This document shows, in pieces, positions 33,630 to 44,300 of a stretch of 64,000 nucleotides of DNA. Below the pieces are notes generated by a model, which ran no database searches, was not told where the DNA came from, and was given only the letters and a program-made list of their open reading frames with translations. The stretch spans positions 2,538,457 to 2,602,456 of the forward strand of contig CM062292.1 of assembly GCA_031216915.1 (NCBI GenBank). Direction: 5' to 3'. Each line of letters begins with the position of its first letter. Position 1 is the first letter of the stretch. Source of the stretch: Pictodentalium vernedei (taxonomy: Eukaryota; Mollusca; Scaphopoda; Dentaliida; Dentaliidae). Position numbers and translations under genes: made by a program.

Positions 33630-34107
33630 TTAATGGAGATAGACATATAGAATATAATTATATAGACGTAAATGATGGTAGGTATAAAATATGATATAAA
33701 TGTCAATCTCTTTTCCAATAGTTGAACCCAAAAACACGCTTTCACGATCAAAAACAATGCTAAATCCCTGTCTTGAAAAGTAAAGGTTGGATATATCTGT
33801 CGATAATTTAACGTTCACCCCATCTGCACCTTGAAGATATTAATTGATCTACGCCGCAATAATGAAAGTAGACTCTTCCAAATGATGTCATTGAAGCCAT
33901 TAAACTTTTCATCATAACAATGAACCATTGACAGAAGATAGGTGTTTACTCCATGAACATCACACGAAAAAACAGAAAAAAAATCAGAAACTTCCAACCA
34001 ATGGATCGAATGGTGATTTCTAGTGGTGTGAACTTCGATTTTGTTCCTTATATTCTTATTGTTTGGCAGTCGTAGCCTCAATCGATTCTCCTTTAAGGAA
34101 CTCTCTT
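33630..34107 (-). CDS. Unidentified minus-strand terminal exon candidate, frame-disrupted
   Basis: I do not recognise this protein. Two adjoining minus-strand frames look like real coding sequence. The first (about 34107-33815) includes HSIHWLEVSDFFSVFSCDV and NGFNDIIWKSLLSLLRRR. The second (33818-33630) reads NVKLSTDISNLYFSRQGFSI then VFDRESVFLGSTIGKEID. They overlap at about 33816 in different frames, so there is either a one-base shift or a small intron using CAAG/GTGCAG. The second ends about 12 bases before AATAAA on the minus strand (33614-33620), which fits a transcript end. The second piece is beta-strand-like, loosely recalling von Willebrand D-type repeats, but I cannot confirm that. 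It could equally be a decayed gene; a SINE sits just upstream. Confidence 0.28.
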
Positions 34108-34116
34108 AACCTTACT

Positions 34117-34385
34117 ACATTAGTAGATTTATTTATTGGTGTTTAAGGTCACAGATGGCTAATCATGACCGCGACAGTTTTACGGGTGGAGGAAGCCGGA
34201 GTACCCGGAGAGAACCACCGAGCAACGGCGGGCAACTGTCAGCTCCACAACATACTAACTCCACACAAGCAGGATTGCCCAAGGACACAACGCGGTTGCC
34301 GCAGGTGGGATTCGAACCGAGGACCTTTCGGCTTGCAGCCTGCACCTCTACGTACTGAGCCACCGCGCTCCCACATTAGTAGATT
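34117..34385 (-). mobile_element. SINE with tRNA head, complete, 13-bp TSD
   Basis: The body 34130-34372 lies between two perfect copies of ACATTAGTAGATT (34117-34129, 34373-34385). On the minus strand it begins GGGAGCGCGGTGGCTCAG (A box) and has GGTTCGAATCCC (B box), then GTGTCCTTGGGCAA, the shared body with a deletion, and an AATAAAT tail. The perfect target duplication points to a fairly recent insertion. Confidence 0.92.
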
Positions 34386-34411
34386 GATCGTTGAAGATCA
34401 GTGTCATTTTG

Positions 34412-34653
34412 ACCCTTTTACTGTCACGCCCACTTTATCCATATATGGAGGACCTCTATGTACGTCTCCATGCGAGGAAATTTAATAAAATTTATGACAC
34501 TCTTGAAACTCTATCATCTGATTAATTGTTGGAAAGGGCTCTCTGAGCCCTTTCCAACAATTAATAAGATGGTAGGTTTAATCTGTGCATACCAGGAAGT
34601 ACAGATAATCATCATAAAATAAGTGACAAAAGTCTCTTTCGGCAGCGTAAGTG
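34412..34653. mobile_element. piggyBac-like MITE (family 3), copy 2
   Basis: Left end CCCTTTTACTGTCACGCC, right end GGCAGCGTAAGTG followed by TTAA at 34654-34657. Centre TTGGAAAGGGCTCTCTGAG with mirror. It lies only about 1.5 kb from copy 1 in the same orientation. Confidence 0.75.
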
Positions 34654-34867
34654 TTAATCTTCAGGTGTCTGATGACGTGATCAGAACCTTCGTTTTGCCT
34701 TTTAAATTTTACATATTTCACCCAGACTATAATGGCTACCCATGCTTGAAAGAACTCTCGACGATTAAACACATTCTATACTTCATATTCAGTCGACATA
34801 ATGTACAAGAAATTAGTTGCTCACCGCTGATGGGTATTTTTTCTGGGTACACCGGCTTCCTACACCA

Positions 34868-35202
34868 CTGAAACCACCTTTTACTCCGGGGCCAAATTCC
34901 GTGAAGCTCAAATTTATCAGTGTATGTTACGTTTGCATTGCAGTGGTATCAAAGCCAACTTATACGATAACCACCTGTCGGCATCTCCGCTTTGTCATTG
35001 TGGTGAGCCGGTGACAACTGAGCAGTATCTCCTGCACTGTCCAATCTCTACTAATGTACGTGCTTCTACAATCAACGCACTGTCGTTTACTCTCGACTTC
35101 TCAACGCTACTGTATGGATCAGAGCGATTGGACAACACTGAAAATTCTCTTGTCTTCAGTGTGGTACAGGAGTTCATCATACAGAGTGGACGGTTTCAGT
35201 GA
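34868..35202 (+). pseudogene. 3' end of a non-LTR retrotransposon (LINE) ORF2, second copy
   Basis: The frame reads YSGAKFREAQIYQCMLRLHC, then LSASPLCHCGEP, EQYLLHCPISTNVR, STLLYGSE, and ends FIIQSGRFQ before TGA at 35200-35202. The CxCG...H..HCP motif and the terminal SGRF match the copy at 15625-15870, so both belong to one family. No reverse transcriptase domain precedes it: upstream sequence is unrelated within about 30 bp, so it is 5'-truncated. The upstream TTCTGGGTACACCGGCTTCC at 34840 resembles a piece of the SINE body. Confidence 0.75.
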
Positions 35203-35470
35203 GTTCAGATTGCAAGTAGTTTTACCACACAAGTCCGTCAGTTACTTAGTATTCCAATATTACACTAACGTTGTTCCCCTTCAGTTATCATTAGTTATCA
35301 TCAGTTGCTGTCAGTCCCGATAAGTTTTTTTCAGTTCAAGACCCCCAGTCTGTAACTAGTGTTAAAGTTTAATTAATACTACCATAATTTGTATTTCTGG
35401 CTCCGTTATAAGAACGTGGCAGATTACAATGTGGCCGTCTTATTACAGATACCAACTACACATCCTCGGG

Positions 35471-35627
35471 TGAGAACCATAAGGTTCTATCTGCCACTGG
35501 AACCCCGACCCTAACCCTTCCACTGGAATCCCGCCCCTAACCCTTCCACTGGAACCCCGCCCCTAACCCTTCCACTGGAACCCCGACCCTAACCCTTCCA
35601 CTGGAAGATAGAACCTTATTGTTCCCA
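35471..35627. mobile_element. Inverted-repeat element with 26-bp minisatellite core
   Basis: The left arm GAACCATAAGGTTCTATCTG and the mirrored right arm AGATAGAACCTTATTGTTCC enclose about four to five 26-bp units (CCACTGGAACCCCGCCCCTA + ACCCTT). Same architecture as 23521-23684 but different sequence. No clear target duplication. Confidence 0.75.
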
Positions 35628-35773
35628 AGCGGCGACTTAATAGCAATTAGTATGGAATTTCGAATTCAGGTTGGTTTCTATCCCTTGGTTTCTATTCTTT
35701 CTATTCCTCAAATTCTACCTCTCTCTACTTTATCTTCTCACTAATTTCCTTGACTCTTATTCTTGTTCTTCTA

Positions 35774-35870
35774 TGACGTCATCTATAAACAATGTTTTAC
35801 GTCGTGCTAGCAACACGCCTGGAAAGTTCATTGATGTATCAACTCCCATGGGGGACGGCGTATATAAGCT
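35774..35870 (+). promoter_or_regulatory. Possible promoter: CRE plus TATA-like box
   Basis: TGACGTCA at about 35775-35782 precedes GTATATAAGC at about 35858-35867 by some 80 bp. This could be a promoter or part of a solo LTR; no matching LTR partner or first exon is seen. Confidence 0.25.
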
Positions 35871-36010
35871 TATAGCTTACTGTCGAATTGTGTCCGTTTA
35901 CTTTGTTTTGTTTTATCCTGTACGCTTTGCTGTATATAATACATACTACTGTTACCGTACAGTGTTCAGAGTTATTAATTGATCATCAATTACTTGTATG
36001 TATTATGTAG

Positions 36011-36170
36011 AGAGTAATCGTTTGACTGGACTGGTTACATGGAATAATTCATGAGGGGTGAGGGACGTTGTACAAACACGAGTGCGCGAATGCGCATGAG
36101 TGTTTTACAATATAGTCCCTCGCCTCGAATGAATTATTTCACGTAACCAGCCCAATCAAGCGATTACTCT
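36011..36170. mobile_element. Foldback element, arms about 56 bp
   Basis: AGAGTAATCGTTTGACTGGA on the left is mirrored by ...CAATCAAGCGATTACTCT; arms continue through GGAATAATTCATGAGG to GAGGGAC/GTCCCTC. A GCGCGAATGCGC palindrome is in the loop. Confidence 0.8.
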
Positions 36171-36211
36171 GTTTATTACTTTTCATTATTAACAATAGTT
36201 ATATTATTTAA

Positions 36212-36435
36212 CCCTTTACCTAACGTAACGGCCAGCGCTATTCTCAAAAATCGCTAATTAATTTTCATTATTTTTTTCATTTTCTGTCTCTAAAACTTAG
36301 GTTATGACCCCTCATTGGAACGAGCTCGTTCCAATGAGGGGTCATAACCTATGTGTTTTAGACAAAAAATAAAAATAATAGCTATTCAAGAATTGTTTTT
36401 GCAAGTGTCGTCTGCTTTTCATATTAGGAAAAGTG
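36212..36435. mobile_element. piggyBac-type MITE (family 1), copy 3
   Basis: TTAA at 36208-36211 and 36436-36439; CCCTTTACCTAACGTAAC left end; the right end is decayed (TTAGGAAAAGTG). The central palindrome is a shortened CATTGGAACGAGCTCGTTCC form. Confidence 0.85.
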
Positions 36436-36444
36436 TTAAAAAAA

Positions 36445-37068
36445 ACAAAAAAAAACAAAACAATGACGACCCCATTACATCCACGGCAAAACGTCTTCGT
36501 TTGCGCGCACGGATACATGACACAATTGTTGATTGCATAATTCACTTGTGAAGTTATCGTTTATAATCAAACACGGAAATCCCACTAAATCACACGTTGG
36601 AAAGTAATAAATATTGTTTTAACTAACCACCTGACACATTTTTGTGGAGACTGTTGAAAATGTCATTAATACTCAATAACAAAAAAAAAAAACAATACTA
36701 AAACTCTGTTATATTCTCACGTACTGTTCGCAGCTGATATAATGTAACACTAAACTGTTTCACATTTGGGCTAAACGCTGGAAATATTGATTTGTCTACC
36801 CCACGCATTCACTTACCGCCCATCCTATTTAATGATCAGGGACCGACCTGGGCATGCGCCAGTGCGTATTTAGTTCTGAAACATCAGGACCTGGCTCTTA
36901 AATCTCAGAAATAGGCTTCTCAGTTGGCGCGTAACTTCTCAGATCATATTTTGATATTCTTTCGATAAATAATCGAGAGAGACACTCTTACATGTATTAT
37001 ATATATATGATTATTATTTATCATTGTTGTAGAGTGCTTAAGTTAATACTTCAAATCTTAATTACCAA
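36445..37068. other. No gene seen
   Basis: Unique AT-rich sequence with short A runs; no supported frame. Confidence 0.45.
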
Positions 37069-37069
37069 G

Positions 37070-37157
37070 CATTAATCTTCACTGCGGTTTCTGATCAAGT
37101 CTTGGCTGCCTAAATAGGCAGCCAAGACTTGATCAGAAACCACAGTGAAGATTAATG
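37070..37157. repeat. 88-bp near-perfect palindrome
   Basis: CATTAATCTTCACTGCGGTT through CTGATCAAGTCTTGGCTGCC is mirrored with about one mismatch around AAATA-type centre. It shares CAAGTCTTGGCTGCCTA with 29041-29090. Confidence 0.9.
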
Positions 37158-37381
37158 TTTGCTATAGTGTACTAAATGAAAATGATGAGAGCTATTACAT
37201 ACTTGCAGTGTGTGTTACAATCAGCAGTGTGACTCCATAAATTGAAATCTGGCGCATGAATTGAAAAAATAGGCTCCGAGGCTACAGCGTATTTTAAATA
37301 GTTCTGATCGGGCCCTGAATGATATTATGCCGTATAGTGTTCACCGATCGGACATGGGGCCTATCGGGTTCAAAGGGTTAA

Positions 37382-37631
37382 CACTAGGACTAAAATTGTG
37401 GCCGATTTGATATTTTGGCCGATTTGTTATTTTGCCCGATTTATTATTTTGGCCGATTTATTAGGCAAAGGATGAAAAGAAACAAAGCGACAGGATCGCA
37501 AGCTTATTGAAAACAATGTAACATCCCCTGAGTTTATAAACTCCAGTAGTGGCTGTGCCAACATACTACAAAACAATAATTCCAAGTAGACAAAATGAAA
37601 CGTAATTCAATACAAAATGACAGTCCTAGGG
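37382..37631. mobile_element. piggyBac-like MITE (candidate) with a 17-bp repeat at one end
   Basis: TTAA at 37378-37381 then CACTAGGACT; right end AGTCCTAGGG then TTGA. Four copies of a 17-bp TTGGCCGATTTGTTATT-type unit lie at about 37398-37464. Single copy in the window, so borders are less sure. Confidence 0.5.
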
Positions 37632-37707
37632 TTGATACATTAGCAAGCAGCAGGGTTAATTGATTAAATATTGAACAACAGTGCCGAGTCTATGATAAAC
37701 ACGAAAA

Positions 37708-37713
37708 TTTAAT
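37708..37713 (-). terminator. Possible poly(A) signal ATTAAA of the claudin-like gene
   Basis: On the minus strand ATTAAA lies about 36 bases after the stop codon of the exon at 37749-37915. ATTAAA is the commonest variant of AATAAA. Confidence 0.35.
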
Positions 37714-37748
37714 ATCCACAGATGAAAAAAGTGTTATTTTCTTGTAGT

Positions 37749-37915
37749 CTAACCAGAGGAGGCAACTTCAGTAACAATTTTCTTTCGGAAGATACTCATC
37801 GCTACACCAGCAAGAAGCGCCAGCAGGCCACCAAGCCAGGAAAGGTGCATGGACCAGGATTTGGGATCAGAATAAGTTGCCGAAAAAGCTATTACGCCCA
37901 AAAATGCAAACGTTG
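37749..37915 (-). CDS. Claudin/PMP22-like four-TM protein, terminal exon
   Basis: The exon follows a strong acceptor on the minus strand, CTTCTTTTTCTATTTTCAG, and ends at TAG (37749-37751). It gives 54 residues. The start (TFAFLGVIAFSATY) completes TM3. SDPKSWSMH is a short second extracellular loop. LSWLGGLLALLAGVAMSIF is TM4, followed by the basic tail RKK. This W-S-x-x-L-x-W...L-A-G arrangement is that of the claudin/PMP22/EMP superfamily of tetraspan membrane proteins, which act at cell contacts or in membrane organisation. The intron is phase 1: its 'CA' completes a codon whose first G ends the exon at 48902-49039. The open frame runs on past the acceptor, so a naive ORF there is longer than the exon. 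Exact subfamily is not resolvable. Confidence 0.72.
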
Positions 37916-37984
37916 CTGAAAATAGAAAAAGAAGCATATGGAAATATAGGAAGATAATTTTCTGTAGTATACGTCTGTATATGT

Positions 37985-38182
37985 GCGAACAAAATGAAAG
38001 ATACATTAATACCTGATAAAAGCGTGTACAGACAAGTGGCGATGTCAAACGCAAACAAAATGAAAGATACGTCAATACGTGATACAAGCGTGTACAGATA
38101 AACGGCGATGTCAAACGCCAACAAATGAAAGATATATTAATACCTGATAAAAGCGTGTACAGATAAGTGGCGTTGTCGCAGG
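37985..38182. repeat. 66-bp tandem repeat, three copies, intronic
   Basis: Units contain AATGAAAGATACRTYAATAC and AAGCGTGTACAGATAARYGG. On the minus strand each unit carries CAG/GTATTAAT, which looks like a 5' splice site, just upstream of the terminal exon. The minus frame stays open through it because 66 is a multiple of three. Confidence 0.85.
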
Positions 38183-38335
38183 CCGAAGATGGCATAAATG
38201 CTTTCATATGGGATGAAGATTCAAATTCTATATGGTTCAAATTTTATTTTATACAGATACCACATCTACAGTTAAAAAATGACGTCTTCCCTCTACAATA
38301 TGGTCTAAATCTTTTTCGCACATTTGCCTTTAAAA

Positions 38336-38990
38336 GAATGCTGATCAATACCCACATGTCCAACTGGATGGAGAAAGAATGCTGATCGATACCCACATGT
38401 CCTACTAGGTGGAGAAAGAATGTTGATCAATACCCACATGTCCAACTAGGTGGAGAAAGAATGTTGATCAATACCCACATGTCCAACTAGGTGGAGAAAG
38501 AATGTTGATCAATACCCACATGTCCAACTAGGTGGAGAAAGAATGTTGATCAATACCCACATGTCCAACTAGGTGGAGAAAGAATGTTGATCAATACCCA
38601 CATGTCCAACTAGGTGGAGAAAGAATGTTGATCAATACCCACATGTCCAACTAGGTAAAGAAAGAATGTTGATCAATACCCACATGTCCAACTAGGTGGA
38701 GAAAGAATGCTGATCAATACCCACATGTCCAACTGGATGGAGAAAGAATGCTGATCAATACCCACATGTCCAACTGGATGGAGAAAGAATGCTGATCAAT
38801 ACCCACATGTCCAACTGGGTGGAGAAAGAATGCTGATCAATACCCACATGTCCAACTGGATGGAGAAAGAATGCTGATCAATACCCACATGTCCAACTGG
38901 GTGGAGAAAGAATGCTGATCAATACCCACATGCCTAACTAGGTGGAGAAAGAATGCTGATCAATACCCACATGTCCAACTGGGTGGGGAA
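38336..38990. repeat. 41-bp tandem array, about 16 copies, intronic
   Basis: GAATGYTGATCAATACCCAC, ATGTCCAACTRGRTGGAGAA and A make the unit. Two subtypes, GTTGATC...CTAGGTGG and GCTGATC...CTGGATGG, occupy separate blocks. Confidence 0.95.
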
Positions 38991-38999
38991 GTTCATGAG

Positions 39000-41395
39000 G
39001 TATAGTACTATAGCAACAAGAGCACGATGACCACGGGGCTTACAACTATGGTAATGAGAGCGTGAGTACCATGAAATTTACTTCTATAGTAATGAGAGCA
39101 TGAGGAACATGAGCTTTATTACTCTAGTAAGGAGTGTGTGAGGACCATGAGGTTTACTACTGTAGTAATGAGAGCGTGAGGACTGTAAGGTTTATTACTG
39201 TAGAAAGGACAGCACGAGGATCATGAGATTTATTATTGTAGTAATAAAGCATGAGGACTGTGTGGTTTGTTACAGTAGTAATGAGAGCATGAGGACCATG
39301 AGGTTGACTACGACTACTGTAGTAATGAAAGCATGAGGACCATGAGGTTTATTACTGTAGTAATGAAAGCATGAGGACCATGAGGTTTATTACTGTAGTA
39401 ATGAAAGCATGAGGACCATGAGGTTGACTACTGTAGTAATGAAAGCATGAGGACCATGAGGTTTATTACTGTAGTAATGAGAGCATGAGGACCATGAGGT
39501 TTATTACTGTAGTAATGAGAGCATGAGGACCATGAGATTTACTTCTGTAGTAATGAGAGCATGAGGACCATGAGGTTGACCACTGTAGTAATGAGAGCAT
39601 GAGGACCATGAGGATGACTACTGTAGTAATGAGAGCATGAGGACCATGAGGTTGACTACTGTAGTAATGAGAGCGTGAGGACCAAGAGATTTACTTCTGT
39701 AGTAAAGAGAGCATAAGGAACATGAGGTTTATTACTTTAGTAATGAGAGCATGGAGATCATGAGATTTACTACTGTAGTAATGAGAGCATGAGGACCATG
39801 TGATTTACTTCTGTAGTAATGAGAGCATGAGGAACATGAGGTTTATTACTGTAGTAATGAGTGTGTGAGGACCATGAGGTTTATTACTGTAGTAATGAGA
39901 GCATGTGGACCATGATGTTTACTACTGTAGTAATGAGAGCATGAGGACCATGAGGTTTATTACTGTAGTAATGAGAGCATAAGGACCATGAGGTTTACTA
40001 CTGTAGTAACGAGAGCATGAGGACCATGAGGTTTATTACTGTAGTAATGAGAGCATGATGACCATGACGTTTACTACTGTAGTAATGAGAGCCTGAGGAT
40101 CACGAGATTCATTGCTGTAGGAATAAGAGCACGATGACCATGAAGTTTACAACTGTGGTAATGAGAGCATGCGCACTGTGAGGTTTATTACTGTAGTAAT
40201 GAGAGCCTGGGGACTGTGAGGTTTATTACTGTAGTAATGAGAGCCTAAGGATCATGAGGTTTATTACTGTAGTAATGAGAGCATGAGGACCATGAGGTTT
40301 ATTACTGTAGTAATAAGAGCCTAAGGAACATGAGGTTTATTACTGTAGTAATGAGAGCATGAGGACTGTGAGATTTATTACTGTAGTAATGAGAGCATGA
40401 GGATCATGAGAATTTTTCTGTAGTAACAAGAGCCTAAGGATCATGAGGTTTATTACTGTAGTAATGAGAGCATGAGGACCATGAGGTTTATTACTGTAGT
40501 AATGAGAGCATGAGGATCATGAAGTTTACGGCTGAAGTAATGAGAACACGAGGACTGTGAAGTTTATTACTGTAGTGATGAGAGTCTGAAACTGTGAGGT
40601 TTATTACTGTAGTAATGAGAGCATGAGGACGATCATGTTTACTAATGTAGTAATGAGAGGCTAAGGACTGTGAGGTTTACTACTTTGGCAATGAGAGCAT
40701 GAGGATCATGAGATTTATTACTGTAGTAATAAGAGCCTGAGGACCATGTGGGTTATTACTGCACTAATGAGAGCCTGAGGACTGTGAGGTTTACTACTGT
40801 AGTAATGAGAGCATGAGGACAATCAGGTTTATTACTGTATTAATGAGAGACTGAGGAACACGAGATTTATTACTGTAGTAATGAAAGCATGAGGACTGTG
40901 AGGTTTATTACTGTAGTAATGAGAGCCTGAGGACCATGAGATTTATTACTGTAGTAATGAGGGCCTGAGGACCATGAGATGAGATTTATTACTGTAGTAA
41001 TGAGAGCTTGAGGACCATAAGATTTACTACTGTAGTAATGAGAGCATGAGGACCATAAGAATTACTTCTGTTATAATGAGAGCATGGGGATCATGAGATT
41101 TACTACTGTAATAATAAGAGCATGAGGACCATGAGGTTTACGTCTATAGTAATGAGAGAATGAGGACTATGAGGTATAATACTGTAGTAATGAGAGCCTG
41201 AAGACCATGAGGTTTAGTACAGTAGTAATGAGAGCCTGGGGAACATGATATGTACTACTGTAGTAATGAGAGCATGGAGATCATGAGATTTACTACTGTA
41301 GCAATGAGAGCATGAGGACCATGTGATTTACTACTATAGTAATGAGTGCCTGATGACATGAGGACCATGTAATTTACTACTGAAGTAATGAGAGC
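39000..41395 (+). repeat. 38-bp satellite block, about 62 copies (forward arm of inverted pair)
   Basis: ATGAGAGCATGAGGACCATG + AGGTTTATTACTGTAGTA is the unit. Divergence between copies is higher than in other arrays here. The reverse complement of this unit aligns with the 37-bp unit of the next block, so both belong to one family in opposite orientation. It lies in the intron between the two claudin-like exons. Confidence 0.92.
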
Positions 41396-44300
41396 AGTAC
41401 TACATCTCATGGTCATCAGGCTCTAATTACTACAGTAATTAACCTCGCGGTACTCACTACTAGCTTAATTAACCCCGTGGTCGTCTTGCAATCAATGCTA
41501 TAATTGTAAACCACTTCTTCCCCGGGCTCCAATTACTATAATAGTAAATTTCACGCCCTCATTCTGTCATAATAAACAGCATGGCTCTCACGCCGTCGAG
41601 TTAACTTTGATAAGAAACTACGTGCTCCTCACACCCTCAGCACTATGATCATAAGCTTCATATTTTCCATGTCCTCGTCACTGTAACAATAAACCCCGTG
41701 GTTCCGTGCTCTCATTACTGTAACACTAAACCCTGTGGTTCCGTGCTCTCGTTACTGTAACACTAAACCCGGTGGTTCCGTGCTCTCGTTACTATAACAC
41801 TAAACCCCGTGGCCTCGTGCTCCCATTACTATAACACTAAACCCCAATGGTTCCGTGCTCTCATTACTATAACACTTAACCCCGTGGTTCCGTGCTCTCG
41901 TTACTATAACACTAAACCCCGTGGTTTTGTGCTCTCGTTACTATAACACTAAACCCCGTGACCCCGTGCTCCCATTACTATAACACTAAACCCCGTGGTG
42001 ATGTGCTCTCGTTACTATACCACTAAACCCCGTGGTTCCGTGCTCTCATTACTATAACACTAAACACCGTGGTTCCGTGCTCTCATTACTATAACACTAA
42101 ACACTGTGGTTCCGTGCTCTCATTACTATAACACTAAACCCCGTGGTTTTGTGCTCTCATTACTATAACACTAAACCCCGTGGTTCCGTGCTCTCATTAC
42201 TATAACACTAAACACCGTGGTTCCGTGTTCTCATTATTATCGCACTAAATCCCGTGGTTCCGTGCTCTCATTACTATAACACTAAACCCCGTGGTTCCCT
42301 GCTCTCCTTACTATAACACTAAATCCTGTGGTTCCGTGCTCTCGTTACTATAACACTAAACCCCGTGGTTCCGTGCTCTCGTTACTGTAACACTAAACCC
42401 CGTGGCCCTGTGCTTCCATTACTATAACACTAAACCCCGTGGTTTCGTGATCTCATTATTATCACACTAAATCCCGTGATTCCGTGCTCTCGTTACTATA
42501 ACACTAAACCCTGTGGTTCCATGCTCTCGTTACTATAACACTAAACCCCGTGGTTTCGTATTCTCGTTACTATAACACTAAACCCCGTGGTTCCGTGCTC
42601 TCATTACTATAACACTAAACCCCGTGGTGATGTGCTCACGTTACTATAACACTAAACCCCGAGGTTCCGTGCTCCCATTACTATAACACTAAACCCCGTG
42701 GTTCCGTGCTCTCATTACTATAACACTAAACTCTGTGGTTCCGTGCTCTCATTACTACAACACTAAACCCCGTGGTTCCGTGCTCTCGTTACTATAACAC
42801 TAAACCCAGTGGTTCCGTGCTCTCATTACTATAACACTGAATCCCGTGGTTCCATGCTCTCGTTACTATAACACTAAACCCCGTGGTTCCGTGCTCTCAT
42901 TATTATCGCACTGAACCCCGTGGTTCCGTGCTCTCACTATTATCGCACTAAATCCCGTGGTTCCGTGCTCTCATTACTATAACACTAAACCCCGTGGTTC
43001 CGTGCTCTCGTTACTATAACACTAAACCCCGCGGTCCTGTGCTCTCGTTACTATAACACTAAACCCCGTGGTTCCGTGCTCTCGTTACTATAACACTAAA
43101 CCCAGTGGTTCCGTGCTCTCATTACTATAACACTGAATCCCGTGGTTCCATGCCTCGTTACCATAACACTAAACCCCGTGGTTCCGTGTTCTCATTATTA
43201 TCACACTAAACCCCGTGGTTCCGTGCTCTCACTATTATCGCACTAAATCCCGTGGTTCCGTGCTCTCATTACTATAACACTAAACCCCGTGGTTCCGTGC
43301 TCTCGTTACTATAACACTAAACCCCGTGGCCCCGTGCTCCCATTACTATAACACTAAACCCCGTGGTTTCGTGCTCTCATTATTATGGCACTAAATCCCG
43401 TGGTTCCGTTCTCTCGTTACTATAACACTAAACCCCGTGGTTCCGTGCTCTCGTTACTGTAACACTAAACCCCGTGGTTTCGTGCTCTCATTATTATCGC
43501 ACTAAATCCCGTGGTTCCGTGCTGTCGTTACTATAACACTAAACCCCGTGGTTCCGTGCTCTCGTTACTGTAACACTAAACCCCGTGGTTTCGTGCTCTC
43601 ATTATTATCGCACTAAATCCCGTGGTTCCGTGCTGTTGTTACTATAACACTAAACCCTGTGGTTCCGTGCTCTCGTTACTATAACACTAAACCCCGTGGC
43701 CCCGTGCTCCCATTACTATAACAGTAAACCCCGTGGTTCCGTGCTCTCGTTACTGTAACACTAAACCCCGTGGTTCCGTGCTCTCATTACTATAACACTA
43801 AACCCCGTGGTGATGTGCTCTCGTTACTATAACACTGAACCCCGTGGCTTCGTGCTCTCGTTACTATAACACTAAACCCTGTGGTTCCGTGCTCTCGTTA
43901 CTATAACACTAAACCCCGTGGCCCCGTGCTCCCATTACTATAACACTAAACCCCGTGGTTCCGTGCTCTCGTTACTGTAACACTAAACCCCGTGGTTCCG
44001 TGCTCTCATTACTATAACACTAAACCCCGTGGTGATGTGCTCTCGTTACTATAACACTAAACCCCGTGGCTTCGTGCTCTCGTTACTATAACACTAAACC
44101 CCGTGGTTCCGTGCTCTCATTACTATAACACTAAATCCTGTGGTTCCATGCTCTCATTACTATAACACTAAACCCCGTGGTTCCGTGCTCTCGTTACTAT
44201 AACACTAAACCCTGTGGTTCCGTGCTTTCGTTACTATTACACTAAACCCCGTGGTTCTGCGCTGTCGTTACTATAACACTAAACCCAGTGGTTCCGTGCT

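Noticed and set aside
35671-35982. Plus-strand frame of 103 codons
   Set aside because: Composition is driven by a CT-rich stretch; no family and no splice context.
37749-38240. The full 163-codon minus frame as one protein
   Set aside because: Only the last 54 residues belong to the claudin-like exon; a clear acceptor lies inside and the N-terminal part is a translated 66-bp repeat in the intron.
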